64,000 nt of DNA from Serratia liquefaciens (GCF_027594825.1 NZ_CP088930.1:2045019-2109018); one strand, 5' to 3'; numbered from the stretch's first letter, positions 1 to 8,335 are shown. The notes: generated from the letters alone by a model not told the origin. Translations and numbers: made by a program.

Positions 1-690
1 GACCAGTTCGTCGTCGGTTAAATCGCGCCATTCACCCGGTGGCAAACCGGCCATACTCACATTCATGATGCGAGTACGTTCCAGCTTGGTGACCTCATAG
101 CCGAAATGCTCGCACATGCGGCGAATTTGGCGGTTCAGGCCCTGAACCAGCACGATGCGAAACACAAAGGGGGCTTCTTTCTTCACTTTGCATTTTTTCG
201 TCACCGTCCCCAGCATCGGCACGCCGGCACCCAAACCACGGATAAAGTCGTCGGTGACCGGTTTGTTGACCGTCACCCGGTATTCTTTTTCGTGGTCGTT
301 GCCCGCACGCAGAATCTTGTTCACCAGATCGCCATGGTTGGTGAGGAAGATCAGCCCCTGAGAGTCTTTGTCCAAGCGGCCGATCGGGAAGATACGGGTG
401 CTGTGGTTGACGAAATCGACAATATTGTCTTTCTCGCCCTCTTCGGTGGTGCTGACGATCCCGACCGGCTTGTTCAGCGCGATAAAGATCAGGTTGTCTT
501 CGTTACGAGGTTCAATCAGCTGACCGTTGACCTTGACGACGTCCCCTGGGAATACCTGATCGCCAAGCGTAACGCGCTTGCCATTGATAAAAACGTTGCC
601 TTGTTCGATGTAACGATCGGCGTCGCGGCGAGAGCAGATGCCGCTCTCGCTAATATATTTGTTAAGACGTGTGGAAGGCTTGGTCAGCAT
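1..690 (-). CDS. rluF: 23S rRNA pseudouridine synthase F (partial, C-terminus outside window)
   Basis: The reverse strand reads [20 protein letters not shown] and continues as an S4-like RNA-binding domain, then an RsuA/RluB/E/F-type pseudouridine synthase domain with the catalytic-loop signature [19 protein letters not shown]. Family members of this type modify U2604 in 23S rRNA. It closely follows E. coli RluF as recalled. The start at 690 is supported by GGAGA a few bases upstream. The frame stays open to base 1, so the C-terminal tail is missing because the window ends. RluB/RluE are less likely because of the N-terminal S4 sequence. Confidence 0.93.
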   Translation of the reverse strand, partial: MLTKPSTRLNKYISESGICSRRDADRYIEQGNVFINGKRVTLGDQVFPGDVVKVNGQLIEPRNEDNLIFIALNKPVGIVSTTEEGEKDNIVDFVNHSTRIFPIGRLDKDSQGLIFLTNHGDLVNKILRAGNDHEKEYRVTVNKPVTDDFIRGLGAGVPMLGTVTKKCKVKKEAPFVFRIVLVQGLNRQIRRMCEHFGYEVTKLERTRIMNVSMAGLPPGEWRDLTDDELV

Positions 691-751
691 ATTTTCTCCA
701 TACCCGTCGTCTTTCAAGCCACAGCGTTGTTACCTGCACTCACCCCAGTCA

Positions 752-812
752 CCGTAGGGGGCGAATAAATTCGCCCCGCTGAACTCGGGCGCAGCATGCA
801 GCGCCCCTACAA
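752..812. repeat. 60-bp double-hairpin intergenic repeat, copy 1
   Basis: Two adjacent palindromes, GGGGCGAATAAATTCGCCCC and GGGCGCAGCATGCAGCGCCC, lie between rluF and speB. The same element occurs inverted at 60271-60330 with paired compensatory changes in both stems. Bases 700-745, just upstream of rluF, resemble the left arm of the larger palindromic repeat at 30371 and 61858. No coding potential was seen in 691-926. Confidence 0.75.
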
Positions 813-926
813 TACCTGGGACTGAGCTGTGACTAGAAATCCATAGGTATATAGATACCGGTTATGTGTATTTCTCTATGGTACCGTGCTTACAGCCCAT
901 AACCGCCTGTTAATACTATTAAGAAC

Positions 927-1847
927 TTATTTTGTTTTTTTAGCAGCTTGCAGATACAGCATCTCCAGACCCAGCGTCGCCGCAGCCAGCGCGGTGATTT
1001 CAGACTGGTCATACGCCGGGGCGACTTCTACCACGTCCATGCCGACGATGTTCAGCGACTGCATGCCGCGCACCAGTTTCAACGCACGATCGGAAGTCAG
1101 ACCGCCGATGACCGGTGTACCGGTACCCGGTGCGAACGCCGGATCCAGGCAGTCGATGTCGAAGGTCAGATAGACCGGCATATCGCCGACGATCTGTTTG
1201 ATCTGAGTCAGCAGATCGTCAACGCTACGATCGTTAACCTGTGCCGCGTCCAACACGGTGAAACCGTTGTCGTGGTCGAACTCGGTACGGATACCGATCT
1301 GCACTGAGCGAGTGGGATCGATCAGACCTTCGTTCGGCGCATGGAAGAACATGGTGCCGTGATCGTATTGGCTGCCGTTAGCATAGGTGTCGGTATGGGC
1401 ATCAAAGTGCACCAGTGCCAGTTTGCCGAAATGTTTGGCGTGTGCGCGCAACAACGGCAGAGTCACGAAGTGGTCGCCGCCGAAGGAGAGCATGCGCTTG
1501 CCGGCTTTCAGCAGTTTTTCCGCGTGCGCCTGCAGCTTGTCGCTCATGTCCTGAGCGTCGCCAAAGTTGAACACCACGTCGCCACAATCGACGACATTCA
1601 GACGATCGCGCAAGTCAAAGTTCCATGGCCAGCGGTTGCCTTCCCAGGCCAGGTTGGTGGAAACCTGACGGATTGCCGCCGGACCGTGACGGCCACCGGC
1701 GCGGCCGGAGGTTGCCATGTCAAATGGAATGCCGGTGATGACCCACTCTGCATCGCTGTCGTAAGGCATAAAGTTCAGCGGAAAGCGCAGGAAACCAAAG
1801 GCATTGGACACTAAGGAATTATCGGGCTGATGGCCTAAGGTACTCAT
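927..1847 (-). CDS. speB: Agmatinase
   Basis: Hydrolyses agmatine to putrescine and urea, the second step of the arginine decarboxylase route. The 306-residue protein has the ureohydrolase fold with manganese ligands in GGDH (about 123-126), DAHTD (149-153) and DIDCLDP (230-236). Length equals the E. coli enzyme. speA lies upstream on the same strand, but two opposite-strand small genes and a separate promoter-terminator unit lie between, so speB is probably not simply co-transcribed with speA. The start at 1847 follows a GAGGG-type ribosome site. Confidence 0.97.
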   Translation of the reverse strand: MSTLGHQPDNSLVSNAFGFLRFPLNFMPYDSDAEWVITGIPFDMATSGRAGGRHGPAAIRQVSTNLAWEGNRWPWNFDLRDRLNVVDCGDVVFNFGDAQDMSDKLQAHAEKLLKAGKRMLSFGGDHFVTLPLLRAHAKHFGKLALVHFDAHTDTYANGSQYDHGTMFFHAPNEGLIDPTRSVQIGIRTEFDHDNGFTVLDAAQVNDRSVDDLLTQIKQIVGDMPVYLTFDIDCLDPAFAPGTGTPVIGGLTSDRALKLVRGMQSLNIVGMDVVEVAPAYDQSEITALAAATLGLEMLYLQAAKKTK

Positions 1848-1863
1848 AGTAAACCCTCATATT

Positions 1864-1950
1864 TCAACGTTTCGCCTGTTGAAAAATCACACAGACGCTG
1901 GCAAAAAAAAATCCCTCCCGCGTCGTTAGCCCGACGAGAAAGGGATCCAT
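1864..1950 (-). CDS. Possible 28-codon leader ORF overlapping a terminator upstream of speB
   Basis: An ATG at 1950 opens 28 codons starting MDPFLVGLTTREGFFF and stops at 1864, 16 bases before the speB start. The first codons form the 5' arm of the terminator hairpin at 1911-1946. No strong ribosome site is visible, so translation is uncertain. If translated, a ribosome starting here would cover the hairpin, which suggests attenuation, but the reading frame could be fortuitous. Confidence 0.3.
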   Translation of the reverse strand: MDPFLVGLTTREGFFFASVCVIFQQAKR

Positions 1951-1977
1951 TCGAAATCTGTTTCAGTACTGCCTATG
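1903..1977 (-). ncRNA. Short leader transcript or small RNA upstream of speB
   Basis: On the reverse strand TTGAAG (2012-2007) and GATAAT (1989-1984) are separated by exactly 17 bases, a good sigma-70 promoter. About 75 bases downstream an imperfect ~15-bp hairpin (1911-1946) is followed by nine U residues (1903-1911), a strong intrinsic terminator. The terminated RNA would be about 75 nt and lies directly before speB, so it may be an attenuated speB leader or an independent small RNA. It does not match any small RNA I can name. Confidence 0.55.
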
Positions 1978-2241
1978 CAGCAGATTATCGCCGCATTTCG
2001 CTCGCGCTTCAAGAGCGCGCATCATCATATCGGCTGCTCGTCGTTAGCCAGTATATACCCTGAATCCTACCGTCGTGTGACCGCTTCCGCCCGCCGAGGT
2101 TTGAACTTTGTGATTTTGATCCCTTTAGCCGGCAAGAAAAATATATAGGTTAATTATAAAAACCACTTTATTAAAAATAGGTTAATAGCCCTGTTAACAA
2201 TTAATCTTTACACTTTCAGATAACACGGGATCAGTAAAGCC

Positions 2242-2460
2242 ATGTTTAATATTATGCCCATGCGCCAACGGCGAATAATTAAAAACAACAAACTTTATAT
2301 CACGCTAGAAACCCTGACTTTCTTATCAGGCATTCCGTTGGGTTATCTTTGCTCTAAATTTGACTCACTGAATGAAATATCCATAGAGGTAGTGCTTATC
2401 TATGTTCCCGTATCCATGATCGCCGTAGACTTTTTTTATCAGCGCCTTGTGAGTGACTAA
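2242..2460 (+). CDS. Hypothetical small protein, likely membrane-associated
   Basis: The predicted 72-residue protein has a basic N-terminus (MRQRRIIKNNK) followed by hydrophobic stretches at about 22-36 and 47-64. The AT content is clearly higher than in the flanking spe genes, and the upstream 150 bases are AT-rich and promoter-like. I do not recognise the family. It lies antisense to transcription of speA and speB, with the next small gene 49 bases downstream, so the two may form a small operon. The ribosome site is weak. Confidence 0.5.
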   Translation: MFNIMPMRQRRIIKNNKLYITLETLTFLSGIPLGYLCSKFDSLNEISIEVVLIYVPVSMIAVDFFYQRLVSD

Positions 2461-2509
2461 GCGCTGTGTTAGTAATGAACGCGCTTATCAGCATCTGTGG
2501 GGGTAGGTA

Positions 2510-2713
2510 GTGATTATAAAATTTCTCAAAATATTTTCACTTTTCTTTCTTTGTTATGCGCTTGTCTTTCTGGTTAAAGGGGAAGCCATTAGCGCCAGCA
2601 TAATGCTTAAACCACTAGGTTACTCTTTCCTTATCGCATCGGGGTATTTGTTCTTTACCAGCCGCTGGTGGAAAAAGCATGTTTTAAAATTGAAAGATGA
2701 GCAAATAAAATAG
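2510..2713 (+). CDS. Hypothetical small membrane protein
   Basis: The predicted 67-residue protein begins at GTG 2510 behind a strong GGGGGTAGG ribosome site. Two hydrophobic segments at about 4-24 and 33-50 are followed by a charged tail (RWWKKHVLKLKDEQIK), consistent with a two-pass inner-membrane protein with a cytoplasmic basic end. AT-rich compared with its neighbours. The family is not recognised. It is probably co-transcribed with the upstream small gene. Confidence 0.55.
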   Translation: MIIKFLKIFSLFFLCYALVFLVKGEAISASIMLKPLGYSFLIASGYLFFTSRWWKKHVLKLKDEQIK

Positions 2714-2736
2714 AATATCAGGCATCAAGATATAAA

Positions 2737-2769
2737 AAAGGCCGGACATCCATCAGATGCCCGGCCTTT
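2737..2769 (-). terminator. Intrinsic terminator of speA
   Basis: AAAGGCCGG pairs with CCGGCCTTT, with further inner pairing of CATC and GATG. The reverse strand carries the U-run, so it mainly ends speA transcription, though it could also end the small-gene operon from the other side. Confidence 0.85.
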
Positions 2770-2783
2770 CAGAAGCGCTCTAC

Positions 2784-4760
2784 TTATTCATCTTCTAAAT
2801 AAGTATAACCGTACAAACCGGCTTCGAACTCTTCCAGGAACTGCGCCTGCAGCTCGCTGTCCAGATCGGTTTCTTTCACCTGATCGCGGAACTTGGCCAA
2901 CAGTGCGGTAGGGTCGAGCTGCACGTATTCCAGCATGTCGGCCACGGTATCGCCTTCATCGGACAATTCGGTTTCTACCGTACCGTCAGGGAAGACAAAC
3001 ACGTCAACCGAGGCGGTATCGCCGAACAGGTTGTGCATGTTGCCGAGGATCTCCTGATAGGCGCCAACCATAAAGAAGCCCAGCGCCGGCGGGTTTTCCG
3101 GATCGTACGGTGGCATTGGCATGGTGGTCGCCACGCCGTCGCCATCGATGTAGTGATCGATGGTGCCATCCGAGTCACAGGTGATGTCCAGCAGCACCGC
3201 GCGGCCTTCCGGCGGCTTATCCAGGCCTTCCAACGGCAACACTGGGAACAGCTGATCGATACCCCAGGCGTCCGGCATGGACTGGAACAGCGAGAAGTTG
3301 ACGTAGAACTTGTCCGCCATACGCTCTTGCAGTTCGTCGATGATGGGACGGTGTGCACGATTGCTCGGATCCAACTGCTGCTGGATCTTGTTGCAGATGT
3401 TCAGATACAGCTGCTCAGCCCAGGCACGTTTGGTCAGATCCAACATGCCGTGTGCATATTGAGTATGAACATCGTGCAGATCCATTTGGCTGTCGTGCAG
3501 CCATTCACGCAGCGAGCGGCGATTTTCCGGCTCGTTCATTTCCTGCCAGGTTTCCCACATGCTTTCCAGCGCGCGTGGCGCGTCTTCTGCAGGCGGTAAT
3601 GGATCGCTGAATTCGTTGCGTTCAACGCCGATCACGTTGGATACCAGCACAGTATGATGCGCGGTCACTGCACGACCGGATTCGGTGATCACCGTCGGGT
3701 GCGGCAAACCGTGTTCATTACAGGCGTCGCCGATGCCCCAGATCACGTTGTTGGCGTATTCGTTCAGGCCGTAGTTCACCGAACAGTCGGACTGCGAACG
3801 GGTACCTTCATAATCTACGCCCAGACCGCCGCCCACGTCGAAGCACTGGATGTTCACGCCCAGCTTATGCAGTTCTACGTAGAAGCGCGCCGACTCACGT
3901 ACGCCGGTGGCGATATCGCGAATATTGGCCAGTTGCGAACCCAGGTGGAAGTGCAGCAGTTGCAGGCTGTCGAGACGGCCCGCTTCACGCAGGGTTTCCA
4001 CCAGCTTCAGCACCTGAATGGCTGCCAGACCGAACTTGGACTTTTCGCCGCCGCTCGACTGCCATTTACCGGAGCCTTGCGACGCCAGACGCGCACGCAC
4101 GCCCAGACGCGGCACCACGTTCAGGCGTTCGGCCTCTTCCAGCACCATGTTGATCTCGGACATCTTCTCGATCACCAGGTACACCTTGTGCCCCAGCTTT
4201 TCACCGATCAGCGCCAGACGGATATATTCACGGTCTTTATAGCCGTTACAGACGATCACCGAGCGGGTCATGCCGGCATGTGCCAGCACCGCCATCAGTT
4301 CGGCCTTGGAGCCGGCTTCCAGCCCCAGCGGTTCGCCGGAATTGACCAGAGACTCAATCACGCGGCGGTGTTGGTTTACCTTGATCGGGTAAACCAGGAA
4401 ATAGCCACCTTCATAGCCAAACGACTCACGCGCACGTTTGAACGCGGCATTGATCGAACGCAGACGGTGCTGCAGGATCTGCGGGAAGCAGAACAGAGCC
4501 GGTAGGCGCAAACCGTCGTTTTGACGCTGTTTCACCAGCTCGGCCAGATCGACACGTGCCTGCGGGACGTCCGGATCCGGGCACACGCTGATGTGGCCCA
4601 GTTCATTGACGTCATAATAATTGTTGCCCCAGTAGGCGACGTTATAAGTGCGCAGCATCTTGCTGGCATCACGATCATTCATGGCAACCTCCTGCATGGA
4701 GCGCAAAGATTTAGATTCGCCCGTTGCTGACGGACGGTGAATCAAAAGATCATCAGACAT
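2784..4760 (-). CDS. speA: Biosynthetic arginine decarboxylase
   Basis: PLP enzyme converting arginine to agmatine, feeding SpeB. The 658 residues match the E. coli length. The PLP lysine is Lys127 in [10 protein letters not shown], and the glycine-rich phosphate-binding motif [13 protein letters not shown] is present. An in-frame GTG at 4772 would add four residues, but ATG 4760 has TGAGG at good spacing and reproduces the family N-terminus MSDD. The start overlaps the end of yqgB by 8 bases, suggesting translational coupling. Confidence 0.97.
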   Translation of the reverse strand: MSDDLLIHRPSATGESKSLRSMQEVAMNDRDASKMLRTYNVAYWGNNYYDVNELGHISVCPDPDVPQARVDLAELVKQRQNDGLRLPALFCFPQILQHRLRSINAAFKRARESFGYEGGYFLVYPIKVNQHRRVIESLVNSGEPLGLEAGSKAELMAVLAHAGMTRSVIVCNGYKDREYIRLALIGEKLGHKVYLVIEKMSEINMVLEEAERLNVVPRLGVRARLASQGSGKWQSSGGEKSKFGLAAIQVLKLVETLREAGRLDSLQLLHFHLGSQLANIRDIATGVRESARFYVELHKLGVNIQCFDVGGGLGVDYEGTRSQSDCSVNYGLNEYANNVIWGIGDACNEHGLPHPTVITESGRAVTAHHTVLVSNVIGVERNEFSDPLPPAEDAPRALESMWETWQEMNEPENRRSLREWLHDSQMDLHDVHTQYAHGMLDLTKRAWAEQLYLNICNKIQQQLDPSNRAHRPIIDELQERMADKFYVNFSLFQSMPDAWGIDQLFPVLPLEGLDKPPEGRAVLLDITCDSDGTIDHYIDGDGVATTMPMPPYDPENPPALGFFMVGAYQEILGNMHNLFGDTASVDVFVFPDGTVETELSDEGDTVADMLEYVQLDPTALLAKFRDQVKETDLDSELQAQFLEEFEAGLYGYTYLEDE

Positions 4761-4896
4761 TACTCGCCTCACATCGCGTACTGACGATACAGTCAGCCAC
4801 TATCGCAGCTACAACCCGCGAGAACAACCCAACAAACCGCCCTTGCGGCAGCGAATAAAACTGCCGTTCGCGGTCAGCGATCGGTTTATTACTCAT
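4753..4896 (-). CDS. yqgB: Small acid-stress-type protein YqgB
   Basis: A 47-codon frame begins [20 protein letters not shown] and ends inside the speA start region, overlapping speA by 8 bases. Position and pattern (KPxA-x2-ERQ, then GLFS and AAIV-x2-C) resemble E. coli YqgB, a 43-residue protein encoded directly upstream of speA. That match is from memory. The overlap suggests that ribosomes finishing yqgB feed speA translation. Its own ribosome site is weak. Confidence 0.7.
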   Translation of the reverse strand: MSNKPIADRERQFYSLPQGRFVGLFSRVVAAIVADCIVSTRCEASNV

Positions 4897-5477
4897 ATAA
4901 TTGTAAGACACCCTGTTCAAACCTCGTGAATCGGGTCAAGAAACATCCCACAGGAAGGCTGCAGGCTACCCTTGTTCAGTTCTTCAGACGACCGTTAACC
5001 GGCCCGAGAATCCTGAGTAGCGCCCAAGTGTTTATCACACCTGGAAGGTGGTGTAGAGACAAGACGGGAAATAGCAGAAGAATGTGCGCCAGAACGGCAC
5101 TGCTGTTGAGAACCAACAACCGGTAGACAACGGATCATTAATCCAACCACCTCCACGCACGTCGTCCTCAATGAACGACTGAGCCTCTATTAATAGTGTA
5201 AGAACGTGACCGTTCTATGAAGCGGCGACGCCAAAGGTTGGCGTCTGCGGCTGACAATCAGACCCCCGTGGAGGCGTCACAGAAGTTTACAACTTCGTAC
5301 CCCGCACTGTGCACCAAATGAGCCGCGCGCGCAGTTTATACCGATAACACGGGGAAAATGCAAAATGAAAATTTGTCGGAAACTGTTTCAAGCGATGAAA
5401 ATGGCGCCGGTAGCTTTGCGCAAAAGAGCGAAAGGGCAAAAAAATACTGGCAATCCGGCTAAGCCCTGACCTAAAAT
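4897..5477. other. Long intergenic leader region between yqgB and metK, with palindromes
   Basis: No convincing gene was found in these ~580 bases. Three short inverted repeats are visible: AGAACG-tgac-CGTTCT (5201-5216), GACGCC-N7-GGCGTC (5227-5245) and GAAGTT-tac-AACTTC (5282-5296). They lie where a long speA leader RNA would be. A 66-codon plus-strand frame at 4926 has no ribosome site or family resemblance. Confidence 0.4.
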
Positions 5478-5509
5478 AGACGTCCAGATGTTAATCCATC
5501 TATACTGGT
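5478..5509 (+). promoter_or_regulatory. MetJ operator (tandem met boxes) of metK
   Basis: Four adjacent 8-mers, AGACGTCC, AGATGTTA, ATCCATCT and ATACTGGT, resemble the MetJ box AGACGTCT, with the first matching 7 of 8. Tandem arrays of this kind are bound by the SAM-MetJ repressor, and metK starts about 145 bases downstream. Confidence 0.75.
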
Positions 5510-5654
5510 TAACTGATAAACTGCTTAACGGCTTTGCCTGAGGGGCGTTGCAGGAAGCATCTCGCGCCATCAGCGGAAGACCCTTCGCTTTGATGCCGGA
5601 TCTCCAGCGCTGTGCAGTAATTTCTAACCCGTCTTATGCAAGGTAAAGAACACC

Positions 5655-6809
5655 ATGGCTAAACACCTATTCACGTCCGAATCCGTCTCCGAAGGACATC
5701 CTGATAAAATCGCTGACCAGATCTCCGATGCCGTCCTCGACGCCATCCTGGAACAGGATCCTAAAGCACGCGTAGCTTGCGAAACCTACGTGAAAACCGG
5801 CATGGTTCTGGTTGGCGGCGAAATCACCACCAGCGCCTGGGTAGATATCGAAGAGATCACCCGTAAAACCGTGCGCGAAATCGGCTATGTTCATTCGGAT
5901 ATGGGCTTCGACGCCAACTCTTGTGCCGTACTGAGCGCCATCGGCAAGCAATCCCCGGATATCAACCAGGGTGTTGACCGTACCGATCCTCTGGAACAGG
6001 GTGCTGGCGACCAGGGCCTGATGTTTGGCTATGCCACCAACGAAACCGAAGTGCTGATGCCGGCACCGGTGACCTACGCGCACCGTCTGGTGCAGCGCCA
6101 GTCCGAAGTCCGTAAAAACGGCACTCTGCCGTGGCTGCGCCCGGATGCGAAAAGCCAGGTCACCTTCCAATATGACGATGGCAAAATCGTCGGTATTGAT
6201 GCGGTGGTACTGTCCACCCAGCATTCCGAAGATATTTCTCTGAAAGACCTGCAAGAAGCGGTGATGGAAGAGATCATCAAGCCGGTTCTGCCTGCCGAAT
6301 GGCTGAGCGCCAGCACCAAATACCACATCAACCCGACCGGCCGTTTCGTTATCGGTGGCCCAATGGGCGACTGTGGCCTGACCGGACGTAAAATCATCGT
6401 TGATACCTACGGCGGCATGGCTCGTCACGGTGGCGGTGCGTTCTCCGGTAAGGATCCGTCCAAGGTTGACCGTTCCGCGGCTTACGCAGCGCGCTACGTG
6501 GCGAAAAACATCGTTGCCGCCGGCCTGGCTGACCGCTGTGAGATCCAGGTTTCCTACGCTATCGGCGTGGCGGAACCAACCTCCATCATGGTGGAAACCT
6601 TCGGTACCGAGAAAGTCCCTACCGAACAGCTGACCCTGCTGGTACGCGAGTTCTTCGATCTGCGTCCATACGGCCTGATCCAGATGATGGATCTGCTGCA
6701 GCCGATCTACCGCGAAACCGCAGCTTACGGTCACTTCGGCCGTGAGCACTTCCCTTGGGAAGCGACCGACAAAGCAGAACTGCTGCGCGATGCTGCCGGC
6801 CTGAAATAA
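5655..6809 (+). CDS. metK: S-adenosylmethionine synthetase
   Basis: Makes SAM from methionine and ATP, the propylamine donor for the spermidine pathway via SpeD. The 384 residues match the E. coli enzyme, with GHPDK near the N-terminus, [12 protein letters not shown] in the middle and the glycine-rich P-loop [16 protein letters not shown]. The start has GGTAAAG upstream. MetJ boxes in the promoter fit regulation by methionine supply. Divergent from yqgB-speA. Confidence 0.98.
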   Translation: MAKHLFTSESVSEGHPDKIADQISDAVLDAILEQDPKARVACETYVKTGMVLVGGEITTSAWVDIEEITRKTVREIGYVHSDMGFDANSCAVLSAIGKQSPDINQGVDRTDPLEQGAGDQGLMFGYATNETEVLMPAPVTYAHRLVQRQSEVRKNGTLPWLRPDAKSQVTFQYDDGKIVGIDAVVLSTQHSEDISLKDLQEAVMEEIIKPVLPAEWLSASTKYHINPTGRFVIGGPMGDCGLTGRKIIVDTYGGMARHGGGAFSGKDPSKVDRSAAYAARYVAKNIVAAGLADRCEIQVSYAIGVAEPTSIMVETFGTEKVPTEQLTLLVREFFDLRPYGLIQMMDLLQPIYRETAAYGHFGREHFPWEATDKAELLRDAAGLK

Positions 6810-6828
6810 GCCTGCGTATCGAATGTGA

Positions 6829-6858
6829 AAACGGCAAGCCTTGGCTTGCCGTTTTTGT
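6829..6858 (+). terminator. metK terminator
   Basis: AACGGCAAGCC pairs with GGCTTGCCGTT over a 2-base loop, followed by a T-rich run (TTTTTGTTTTT). Confidence 0.93.
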
Positions 6859-6935
6859 TTTTATCGGATGGGTGCTCGTGGATCCACGCTCAAACAACCA
6901 ACAGGCGGGAGCAATGCCCCCGCCGTTGGGTTGCC

Positions 6936-7088
6936 TTACCTTTTGGATTCGTAAGCCAGAATGGCCGCAACTTCCGTGTTGCCCGATCGGATCCGCAGCT
7001 CACAAAGTTTGCTGCGTGTTATCCATGCCAGTGATATTACAGTGGCACAAATAACGACCAGTTTTACGACACTTCCTTTGTTCGGCAT
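6936..7088 (-). CDS. hok: Hok/Gef family type I toxin
   Basis: The reverse strand encodes 50 residues starting MPNKGSVVKLVVICATVISL and ending EVAAILAYESKR. Hok hallmarks are visible: one N-terminal transmembrane segment (about 8-24), the ITRSKLCELRIRSGNTEVAA core with its single Cys, and the AYES tail. Hok proteins depolarise the inner membrane. A second ATG at 7091 would add one Met, but 7088 is better spaced from the GGAGG. A hairpin at 6904-6924 follows the gene. Confidence 0.9.
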   Translation of the reverse strand: MPNKGSVVKLVVICATVISLAWITRSKLCELRIRSGNTEVAAILAYESKR

Positions 7089-7138
7089 CATGCCTCCTTC
7101 TCCTTGCCTCTCGGCGGGTAAGAAGCTAACCTAACGTT

Positions 7139-7190
7139 GTCTGGCGTTAGAGTTGGCCTCGGGTTGATATATATCGACACGGGGCTTTTC
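7139..7190 (+). ncRNA. sok: Probable Sok antisense RNA
   Basis: Antisense to the hok leader, a ~14-bp imperfect hairpin (7156-7185, GCCTCGGG to CACGGGGC) is followed by TTTTCTCTTT, forming a terminator on the plus strand. A possible promoter has TTGCCT (7104-7109) and TAACCT (7127-7132) spaced 17 bases. The predicted RNA of ~52 nt matches the size and position of Sok RNAs, which block hok translation. Exact ends are inferred. Confidence 0.65.
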
Positions 7191-7223
7191 TCTTTCTATC
7201 CCTTACGAATGCTCGGGAAGAAA

Positions 7224-7344
7224 GATCCAGAGCACCCGCGCGCAGTATATTCATCGCCCGCCAGATCTCAGCCCCCTTTCCGCACTGAATATCCGTTCTG
7301 CGCAGCCGTACGCAAAGCTTTGCAATGGTATGAAAATACAAAAA
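7224..7344. repeat. Direct repeat A (about 122 bp) flanking the toxin-antitoxin cassette
   Basis: Nearly identical to 8157-8278, with roughly half a dozen differences. Contains the perfect 12-bp palindrome GCAAAGCTTTGC (7312-7323). Read on the reverse strand it leads into hok, and TATACT in it could be a -10 element, so it probably includes the hok promoter. Confidence 0.9.
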
Positions 7345-7370
7345 GCGCCAACAGTTGGCTGCTAGCGCTT
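7343..7370 (-). terminator. Terminator of the toxin-antitoxin operon
   Basis: AAGCGC pairs with GCGCTT, with extra internal pairing of GCCAAC with GTTGGC, followed by a reverse-strand T-run just before repeat A. Confidence 0.6.
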
Positions 7371-7448
7371 AAGTGTACTCAGTGACTTTCTGGTTTTATT
7401 TAACTGTAAGGGTCTAATCGTCCCGGATACTTTCATCGAGGGATAAGC

Positions 7449-7733
7449 CTAGTGTGAGGCAAGCTCACGGAAGAAAGCGGGGTTAGCCTGGATCGCAGCC
7501 AATACTTTTGCAGCCAGCCCGGTTGGGTTACGTCTTTTGGTTTCCCAGCTTTTAATGGTATCAATGCTGGTACCCAATACCTTGGCCATTTCGCTCTGAG
7601 AAACATTAAGCTGCGCCCTGATTGCCTTCACATCTGCGATATCATAACGCGTAACATTAGCTGGAGCCTTAACCCCGTTCTTAATGGCGACAGCTTCTTC
7701 AAGAGACGTTTTCATATCGTCAAAAAAGCTCAT
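7449..7733 (-). CDS. HigA/NadS-like antitoxin, XRE family
   Basis: A 94-residue helix-turn-helix protein, with the Cro/C1-type HTH at about 42-80 (SQSEMAKVLGTSIDTIKSWE). The order toxin then antitoxin is the HigBA/NadTS arrangement, and such antitoxins bind the toxin and repress the operon. ATG 7733 has GAGG upstream and sits 1 base from the toxin stop, whereas the GTG at 7745 would overlap the toxin. Two GTAC palindromes upstream of the operon are candidate operators. Confidence 0.85.
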   Translation of the reverse strand: MSFFDDMKTSLEEAVAIKNGVKAPANVTRYDIADVKAIRAQLNVSQSEMAKVLGTSIDTIKSWETKRRNPTGLAAKVLAAIQANPAFFRELASH

Positions 7734-7734
7734 G

Positions 7735-8067
7735 TCACACCTCACCTTTCAACAATTTCGTTAATTTCTTCAGCTCTGATTTTTCCATATCGGTCAGACC
7801 GTCTTTAATGTTTTTCGGGTAGGCCATCACCAGATAGATAACCTCTTTGGTCGCCAGAAAGTAAATCACTCTGGCACTCCCCCTTTTTCCCTGGGGACCT
7901 GCTGCCATCCTGACTTTTCGCAACCCGCCGGTTTTCTGTATCAAATCGCCTTTATCTGGTGATTCGATAAGTTCTCTCTGAAGTTCTTTTAGCTCGTCAT
8001 CCGTGGCTATTTGCATTATCTGGCGCGTAAACATTGGGGTCTCAATAAATACTAGCGCATGACTCAC
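7735..8067 (-). CDS. RelE/HigB-like toxin
   Basis: A ~110-residue protein of the RelE/ParE superfamily, HigB-2/NadT branch. Visible family marks are FIETPMFTRQI at the start, GDLIQKTGGLRKVRMA in the middle, GKRGSARVIYFLA and a Lys-rich end. Such toxins usually cut mRNA on the ribosome. GTG 8067 is preferred because GGAGAGG lies at ideal spacing; ATG 8082 (115 residues) is possible but has no ribosome site. Directly followed by its antitoxin. Confidence 0.83.
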   Translation of the reverse strand: MSHALVFIETPMFTRQIMQIATDDELKELQRELIESPDKGDLIQKTGGLRKVRMAAGPQGKRGSARVIYFLATKEVIYLVMAYPKNIKDGLTDMEKSELKKLTKLLKGEV

Positions 8068-8088
8068 TGGCACCCTCTCCATGTTAAG

Positions 8089-8120
8089 GTACAAAGTACA
8101 CCATAAAATGTACTATGTAC
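8089..8120 (-). promoter_or_regulatory. Putative autorepression operator of the toxin-antitoxin operon
   Basis: Two short palindromes, GTACAAAGTAC (8089-8099) and GTACTATGTAC (8110-8120), are centred 21 bp apart, two helical turns, just upstream of the toxin gene. This geometry suits an XRE-family dimer pair binding one DNA face. Confidence 0.6.
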
Positions 8121-8156
8121 ACCAAGGTAACTTGAGTTCAGGAGCTCTCCAGATAG

Positions 8157-8278
8157 GATCCAGAGCACCCGCGCGCAGTATATCCATCGCCCCCCAGATC
8201 TCAGGCCCCTTTTCCGCACTGAATATCCGTTCTGCGCAGCCATACGCAAAGCTTTGCAATGGTATGAAAATACGAAAA
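8157..8278. repeat. Direct repeat B (about 122 bp) flanking the toxin-antitoxin cassette
   Basis: Second copy of the element at 7224-7344, same orientation, including GCAAAGCTTTGC. On the reverse strand it begins right after the T-run of the fhu terminator and leads into the toxin-antitoxin promoter. Confidence 0.9.
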
Positions 8279-8307
8279 AATAAAGGCCCAACGATGCTGA
8301 GCCTTTG
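8276..8307 (-). terminator. fhu operon terminator
   Basis: AAAGGC pairs with GCCTTT across a ~12-base interior, followed on the reverse strand by ATTTTTT, 29 bases after the fhuB stop. Confidence 0.8.
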
Positions 8308-8335
8308 ATGATAGAAACGGCAGGAACGACGTCGG

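Noticed and set aside
4926..5126. 66-codon plus-strand frame upstream of metK
   Set aside because: No ribosome site, no recognisable family and unusual composition; likely chance.
5667..6749. 360-codon frame antisense to metK
   Set aside because: metK is unambiguous; the antisense frame is a codon-bias artefact.
7147..7341. 64-codon minus-strand frame in the hok leader as a mok gene
   Set aside because: It ends 56 bases before hok and does not overlap it as mok does in R1; likely not translated.
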